DNA from: a virus
IMG/VR virus record: IMGVR_UViG_3300030419_003628
Span: 1-36,735 of that record
Length of the DNA: 36,735 nucleotides
Reading direction: 5' to 3' (one strand)
The notes beneath the pieces were generated by a model. That model had not been told where the DNA came from, did no database searches, and worked only from the letters and a program-made list of their open reading frames with translations. Below, piece after piece: positions 7,401 through 16,400 of the stretch; the stretch's first letter is position 1; the number at the start of each line of letters is the position of its first letter. Both the position numbers and the translations under genes were made by a program.

Positions 7401-10400
7401 GTGGAACTGAATATTATTTGACAAAGGTTAATAATAATAGTTTTAAATTATCAAGTGTTGGTGTAAACACTAATGATAAAAAAATTAATTATAGAACCAA
7501 ACAATATATTGATTTTACTTCTATTGGTGTTGGTACACATAATTTTAATTATCAACCAATTACAGTTACATTAAAAGGTAAAGTTGGTATATCTTCAATA
7601 TCAGGAAATACTTTCCAATGTGAGGTTCAACCTATTGTTAGGGGTGAAATTAAATCAGTTCATTTAAGTGATAATGGAGTTGGATACGGATCATCTGAAA
7701 TTATTAATTTTGAAAGACAACCAGAATTTAATTTAATTGCTGGTTCTCAGGCACAATTAGAACCTGTTATTAATAATGGACAAATACAAGAAGTATTAGT
7801 TAATAATGTTGGTAAAGAATATAATTCTCCTCCTGATTTAGTATTAATTGGTGATGGTGTTGGTGGTGTTATCACTCCTGTACTTGAAAATAATACAATA
7901 ACTTCAGTTAAGGTTATTGAAAAGGGTGCTGGATATACTCAAGCAAATACATCAATTAACGTTGTTGTTCCTGGATCTGGTGCTGAATTTGATGCAACTA
8001 TCGAAAATTGGAGAATAAATTTATTCCAAAGACATTATGATAATTTCACTGGAGATGATGGTTTTATTGCCGATGAGTTTAATCAGAATAAAGGATTACA
8101 GTATTCACACATATATGCACCAAGGAAGCTCAGAGAGGCGCTGTATGGCACTGTAGGCGCTGGATCGACTGTTTCTAAGACTTTATATGGTAAGAGAGAT
8201 TTAACCCGCGTAAACAGTCTAGAAGTCGCCTCTACGGATCACTCACCAATCATTGGATGGGCATATGATGGAAACCCCATTTACGGACCTTATGGATATT
8301 CTAAGAAGCAGGGTGGCGTAGTTAGACAAATGAAAACTGGGTATGTACTCAGTCTAAAAACTGGAAGACCTCCTATCAGTGAATTCCCTGCAGGATTCTT
8401 CGTTGATGATTATATTCATAATACAGTAATTGATGAAACAGTTCTTGATGAAAATAATGGAAGGTTTTGTGTTACTCCAGAATTTCCTAATGGAACCTAT
8501 GCATATTTTGCTACAGTTAATGATGGTGTTGCAGATGGATCTGGACCATTTGCTGGATATAAGAGACCTACTTTCCCATATTTAATTGGTAATAGTTATA
8601 ATTCTACTCCAAATCAATTTAATTTTGATTCATATTCTAATCAGGAACAATATCCTTTAAATAAAACAGAATGGATTAGAAATACTGTTGCATATAATCT
8701 TATTGAAGGAAACTTAGAATATGAATATGCATATATTCCAAATAAATTAAAACAAGAAGTTGAAATTAAAGCAGTAGTTCCTGGAATAATCAATAAGATA
8801 GGAATACAAACTTCTGGAACACAATATCGTGTAGGAGATAAGGTATTATTTAATAATGCAGAAACTGAAGGAGAAAAGGCATCTGCTGTAGTATCTAAGG
8901 TTATTGGAAAGGATGTAACTAACATAAGTGTTGCTACAAGTAGTATTACAAGTGTAGAAGTTTATCCAGGACAAAAAGGACAATATATTCTTTATTCCAA
9001 TAAACCCCATGGATGGGCAGATGGAGATATAATTGGGATTAGTGGTTTATCTACTACATCAGCTGCAATTGGTGGTAACTGGAAAGCAGGTATTAGTACA
9101 GCGACTTTCTCTTTATCTGGTGTTGGAACTAATCCAACTGGAATTGGTAGTGATGGAGTAACTGGAATTATTACATATTTCCCAGTTGAGGGTGATTTTA
9201 GTAAGATTGATCCTAATGATATATTAAAGATTGGTGATGAGAAAATTAAGGTACTTGCAGTAGAACCTGAAAATAATCGTATTAGGGCTTTAAGAGCTCA
9301 AGAAGGTACTTCCGGTGCAGCACATACTGTGACTACAGTTCTTTATGAAGATCCTAGAAAAGTTACAATTGATGCTGGATTTAGTACTACCTATACCGTT
9401 AAACTTAATACAGAACTTTATTTTAAACCTACAGTTACTGCTTCTGTTGGATCTTCTGTTATAAGTCCTGCAGGAACTGGTATTGGTAGTACTGCAACTG
9501 CAACTGCAGAATTAGATACTTTCATGAATACAGGTGGAACTGTATTAAGTATTTCAGTAACTAGTGCTGGAGACAGTTATTCTACAGCACCTGCTGTAAC
9601 TATTACTGGTCCTGGAATATTAACAGCAACAGCAACAGTTTCAGTAGCAAATTCTCAAATAAATCCTGCTTCTGTTTCTATAGGGCAGTCTGGTGCTGGA
9701 TATGTAACTACTCCCACTCTTACTATTAGCGCACCAACCTTAGGGTCAGGAATTGATACTCTAGCAGTTGGTATACCTACTATTTCACCTGCTGGTGTGG
9801 TTACTGCGATTGCTTTTGATTGGGGTCCTGCTTATCCTTGGGTATCTGGTGCGGGTATTGCTACAATTGGTTATGGATATACTACAGCACCTACATTAAC
9901 ATTTACTGATCCTACTGGGATTGTAACTGCTACTGCAACTGCCACATTGAGTGGAGAGACTGTAGGTTCTATTGCTGTTGGAAATAGTGGATTTGGATAT
10001 AAGTCCGCACCAACTGTTACAATTGCTGATCCTGATAGTGCTCCTGTTTATGAAACTGGTGTTGGATTAGGTGCAACAGTACAACTTTCTGATAATCCCA
10101 ATTATCCTAGTAAGAGAACTTGTGGTACACCTGTTGGTGGATTTCCTAGAGGTAGAAGTGCTGCAGGTGCTGGATTAACTGACATTAAGGTTCCATATAA
10201 AACTATTTTCCTTCCTAATCATGGATTTGTTACTGGTGATCAAGTAGATTATTATCCCAACTTAGGAGAAGGTCTTTTAGTACAGGATCAGGTTGTTAGT
10301 GAACCAACTTCCGGAACTTTTGTTGGTAACACTACTTCTGTTTTACAAAGTGGTCAACGTCTTTTCATTGCTAAGGTAACTGATGATTTAATTGGTATTG

Positions 10401-13400
10401 CAACCGTTAGAGTTGGATTAGATACTATTGGTAATAATTGGGTTGGTATTGCGGAAAGTGTTAGACAGTCTTCTACCTTAGCAATTACTGGGGTAGGTAC
10501 TGGAGTTGAGCATAGTTTTAAAACTGTATATAATCCAATTACTTGTGAAATTTCTAGAAATTTAGTAACAGTATCTACTGGATCTACACATGGTTTACTT
10601 GATGATGATGAAGTCGATATTACTGTTAATCCTTCATCTATATCAACAACATTTACTGTTCAATATAATGATTATAATAGAAGAATTGTAATTAATCCTA
10701 AAGATTTCACAGCAGCAGGAGTTAATACCACTACTAATGAAATTACCATTAATAATCATGGATTTGTAGATGGTCAAAAGATTATTCATACCGCAACTAC
10801 ATCATCTGTTGGGCTTGTTAATAATACAATTTACTATGTTGTTAGAGTAGATGATAATACTCTTAAATTGTCTGAGAATAAGTATAAAGCAACTCTTTTA
10901 AAACCAGAAATTATTGGAATTACTAGTGCTTCTGCTGGAACTCTTAATCCTGTTAATCCATTAATAAAAGTTTATAAGAATCAACCTGTCGTTTTTGATC
11001 TTTCTAGTTCAACGTTAGGTTATGTAAATCAAGCAACTACATACTCAGCATTTGAGTTCAATTTATATGCAGATCAAAATCTCACTAAGAAATGGGATAC
11101 TGATGAAATTACTGAAACATTTAATGTAGTAAGAACAGGAAAAGCGGGTGTAGATGCTGATGCTAAAGTAGAATTAAGAGTTAATAAGGATATACCTTCT
11201 CTTTTATACTATACACTTGATATTTTAGAGGAAAGTAATGTTCCTGCTGTTAAAAAGTCCATTATCAGAAGAGATTCTGAGGTTAAGGATGCTAATGAAA
11301 TTGAAACACTTTCTAGTGGTTATGATGGTGTACATAAGGTTTCTGTTGGTGCAACTAATTCCTTTACATATACTCTTGGAGTAAAACCAGAAAAATCTTC
11401 TTATATTTCTAGTACGTCAGTTTTAAGTTATGAAACAGAATCTGAGACTGCTTTTGGTGGAGTAGCGGGATTTGAATTAAAAGATGGTGGACAAAATTAT
11501 TATTCTGTTCCTGGAATTACTACTATTGTTTCTGAAACTGGAAAAGGTGCTCTTATTGATGTTAAAGCAGACTCTATAGGAAGAATTAAGAGAGTTCATC
11601 TTAAGGATATTGGATATAATTTCCCATCAGACACTACTTTAAGACCAAGTGTTGGATTACCTCAAATTATAACAATTGAAAATTTAGCATCTATTAAATC
11701 TATTGGAATAAGTTCTGTTGGTAGAGGATATACCACTGCACCAAAACTTATTGTTTTTGATGGAATAACCAATAAGCAAGATAAGAATATTGATCTTGAT
11801 TATAACTTAGGTGATCAACAAGTAAGTATTCTTAAAAATACTAGAGGACTTAGCAATGTTCAACCAACTATTATTCCTACTAATGCAACTAATGGTGTAG
11901 GAATTAATACAGTTGGATTTAATACAGTAACTAAAGATGTAAGTGTTACTTTAGCTGTTGGATTTAGTACTGCTGGATCATTCCCATTTGTGGTAGGTGA
12001 TAAAGTATTAGTCGAAGGTGTAAGTGTTGGTCTTGCTACAACTGCAAGAGGATATAACTCAGCAGAATATGATTATAAGTTATTTGAGATAACTGCTGTT
12101 GATCCTAACATTGGTGGTCTTGGTATTGTTACTTATAGTGTATATGATTATTATAGTGATCTAGATCCTACTGTAACTCCTGGAGAATTTAATCAAGCTA
12201 ATTCTGTTGGTAGATTAATTCCTGAAAAATATTTCCCAATATTTGATGTTAAATTAGGAGTACATGATTACTTAAAAGGTGAAATTGTATCTTCTAATTC
12301 TGCAATTGGTGAAGTTGAGAATTGGGATGCAAAATTAGGAGAATTGAGAGTATCTGCTAGTGAAGACTTTAAGATAGATGAGGTTATTATTGGTAGGACA
12401 TCTGAGACTCAAGGAGTTGCTTCTTCTATAACAACCTATGAATCTGATATCATAACCAACGTATCGTCTGAAAGAACAGATGGATGGGAAACTGATTCAG
12501 GTGTTCTTAATTATAATATGCAAAGAATTCAAGATAGTTTCTACTATCAGAATTTCTCTTATTCACTCAGATCTAAGGTTCAATATGAAACATGGGATGA
12601 TGTAGTAAGTTCACTGAACCATGCTATAGGTCATATTAAATTCTCTGATATGCAAGTTGATTCATTGAATGATAATTCAATGACTGTGGGATTAACTACT
12701 GAATCTACCTCCTATGAAGTTGTTAGTGATCTGTATGGAATAGGTAATGTAAATTGTTTCCATGATTTTGATTTAGTAAGAGAAAATTCTAAAAATGTTC
12801 AAGGAAAAGTAGTTTCTGACGAAATAATATTTGATAGTAGAGTATTGATGGATTATGACGAATCCATTGGTAATAGAGTTCTTTCAATTGATGATGTAAG
12901 TGGATCATTTAATCATCGTCCTAGAGCAACACAGTATAGTATTGCAAATGAATTTGATCTATCTACTACCAGATCAAGAAAGACTTTCCATTATATTCAG
13001 GATAAGAGATTTACTGGTCAAAGACAATTATTAGTATCTACTGTAATTCATGATTACATGTTTGGATATCTAAACGTTTATGGTAACGGTGGCAATGTTT
13101 ATGATATTGGATCATTTGATTTTGCAATTGCTGGTGGTAAAGGTCAATTACGTTTCTATCCAAGAAATTATAAAGTTAATGATTATCATCTTACAAGTGT
13201 TTCTTATAATTTAGAGGATGAATATCTTGGAATCGGTACTACTTCTGTTGGTGTAGCATTAATAGAATCTCATAGTACAGAAGCAGCTAAATCAGATGCT
13301 TCTACTGTTATTGTAGGAATTGCAAGTACATATCGTTCTGCAAAAGTATTAGTTTCTATTAATCCAGATCAATCTAAAACATCTAGTGGAGAATATGAGT

Positions 13401-16400
13401 ATGATGAATTGAATATTATTCATGATGGAAGTACTATAGATCTTGCTGAGTATGGTCAATTAATTACTGTTCCTGGTGATGTTAATGCCACAGGATTTGG
13501 AACTTATTCATGTGCATATAGTGGTAGTGATATCCAACTTCTTTGGCATCCTGATAGTAATAATGCTGGTGTTGGAACTACTGCTGTTCTTAATACAATT
13601 ACAATTGGTATTGGTAATTCCGATTACAGTGGAATTGGAACCTTTACTATGAAGCATAGTAAGTTTGATACTAGATCTACTACTATTGCTTCTGCTTCTG
13701 TCGGTACAACAAGTGTTATTGGAGAATATATTACTCAAGTTTCTTCTACTGTTGAGGGTTACGATGCTGGTTACTTTATAGTACAACTTACAGATACCAC
13801 AAATGGTTCTTATAATATGGCAGAAATGCTTATTATGGATGACTATAATTTAGATGATGGTGGTAATACCATGGATCTTGAATATGGTAATAATGGAGTT
13901 TCTGGAATAGCAACATTAGGATCTAGAATAGTTGCTGATACTAATGCAGGTGTAGCAACAGTTCAGTTGTTATGTACTCCAACAGCAAATCTTGGTATTC
14001 AGGCACAAGTGTTCATGCAAGCACTTAAGATTGAAGATGATAGCAAACAGAATATAGAATTTAATAATGGTGCTGTTACTAGTGAATATAGTGATTATGA
14101 GGGAACTGAAAGAGATATTAAGAAAGCATTTGATATGCGTCATGCAACCACTCCAATTTTCGATAGAAGTTTCACTGGTGATTCGGATGCTATTGTAAGT
14201 GTTGATAATGATACTATTACAATTCCAAATCACTTCTTTGTAACTGGTGAGAAAGTTACATATACACACGTAGGAACAGGTAGTTCGGGTGCTGTTGGAA
14301 TTGCCGCAACAGATGGTTTTGCTGGAGTTGGTAATACTACACTTCTACCGTCTGAAGTATTTGTTGTTAAAATTAATGAGGATAAAATTAAGTTAGCAGC
14401 CACTGCTGAGAAATCCTTACGTCAGATTGCAGAAACAGTTGATATTACAACAGTTGGTGTTGGTACTTCTCATAGATTTACTTCTCAAGATCAGAATGCA
14501 AGAGTTATTGTCAGTCTTGATAATGTTATACAGTCTCCTGTTGTAGCAACAGCAGTCACAACTACTCTTGAAAGACAAGCATATACTACTGATGATATTG
14601 TTTATTTTGTTGGATTAACATCATTTACTGGTGCAGATCTGTTTAGGGTGGGTAGTGAAATTATGAGAATAGACTCTGTTGGTGTTGGTACTACTAATGC
14701 TATTAGAGTTAGAAGACAATGGTTAGGAACAACCCTTGCAGGGCACTCTACTGGAGCATTAGTAACTAAGGTTCAGGGTAATTATAATATTGTTGAGAAT
14801 GTTCTGAACTTCACTGAAGCACCTTATGGATATACTCCATTAAGTTCTACAACTAATCCACCTGATGATAGAGATTGGACTGGAATAGCAACGTCTTCCA
14901 GCTTTAATGGTAGAGTCTTTATGCGTTCAGGTGAAACAGATAGTTCTAATAAAACTTATTATAATAATTACATATTTGATGATCTTTCTGCTGACTTTAA
15001 CGGAACTACTGCAAGTTTTGATCTTAAGACTAGTGGATCCGATGTAACTGGAATTGCTACTGAAAATGCTGTTATTCTCCTTAATGATGTATTCCAAGGA
15101 CCTGTTTCTAACTATGATCTAAGCGAAAATGCAGGTGTTACAAGTATTACCTTTACTGGAGCAGGTACTTCTATTGCTTCTGATGTTAATACTTCACAGT
15201 TACCTATCGGTGGTGTAATTGTTTCTGTAGGTTCTACCGAAGGTATGGGTTATCAACCTATAGTTGCTGCTGGTGGTACTGTAGTTGTTTCTTCTGCTGG
15301 TACTGTTAGTGCTATTACTATAGGATATAGTGGATCTGGATATAGATCTGGTATTGGTCAAACAGTTCGGGTTGCTATCCAAACATCAAGTCTTATTGGT
15401 GCAGAAGTTGTAAGATATGGAACTGCTACAGTTGGAAATAATGGAACTATCACTGGAATCGCAATTACTAATACAAATGTAATTTACAAACCCAGAGATA
15501 TTCAGAATGTTGGATATAATTCTGCAACTGGTATCACAACCATCACTACTGCTACTGCTCATGGGTTGTCAAATGGAGATTCTATTAAGTTAAGTGGAAT
15601 CGCCTTTACTTGTGATTATGCAGATGCAGTAAGCATCTCTACTGTTGGTTATACTACCTCAACAGGTATTATGACCGTCACTACTTACAGTGCTCATGGT
15701 TTATCAACTAGTGGTTCTAGAAGCAATGTAATCTTTAGTGGATTAGCATTTACATGTGCATTAGATGGTGGTGTTTATCAACACATTTATCCAAGAAATA
15801 AAGATAGGGTATTTAATACTGCAGTTTCTGTTGCATCAACAACTTCTACTACTATTACAGTAGATGTTACTGCTGCTAAGTCTTTAGATCAATATGCTCA
15901 TACATTTGTTGGACCAGGAACTGAGGCAGTTATTGCTGGTGGTGCTTATGGTCATAAGTTTATTGGTATTGCTCAAAGTGCTGTAGTTTCTGGTGGTGAT
16001 TATCTCCACACATTTGTAAGTTCCGGTGTTGGTAGTGTTTCTGTTACTGGTATTGGAACTACTACTGCTACAGATGCTACTTATGATGCAGGAACTGGTG
16101 ATTTAGTTCTAACAATAGTTGGTCATGGTGCTACAACAGGTAATACTATTGGAATTGATACTGGTGGTATTGTCTTTACTTGCTCAATGGATAATGATGG
16201 TTCTAACCATGCATATCCTCGTTCCACCGACCCTCTCGCTGGATATGGAGTTACAGATATTACCTCAACCACTGATGATACTATTACTATCAACGTTGGC
16301 ACATCTGCAACGGTTGCTCATGCTGTAGAAAATGCAATTTATGATGCACCTACTGGTATTTTGACAATGACAATACCTTCTCATGGATTGTCAAGTGAAC

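Noticed and set aside
16119-16328. 69-codon + strand frame inside the gp7-like repeats
   Set aside because: Leu/Val/Met-rich out-of-frame reading of GGTxxT-type repeats; no independent start signal.
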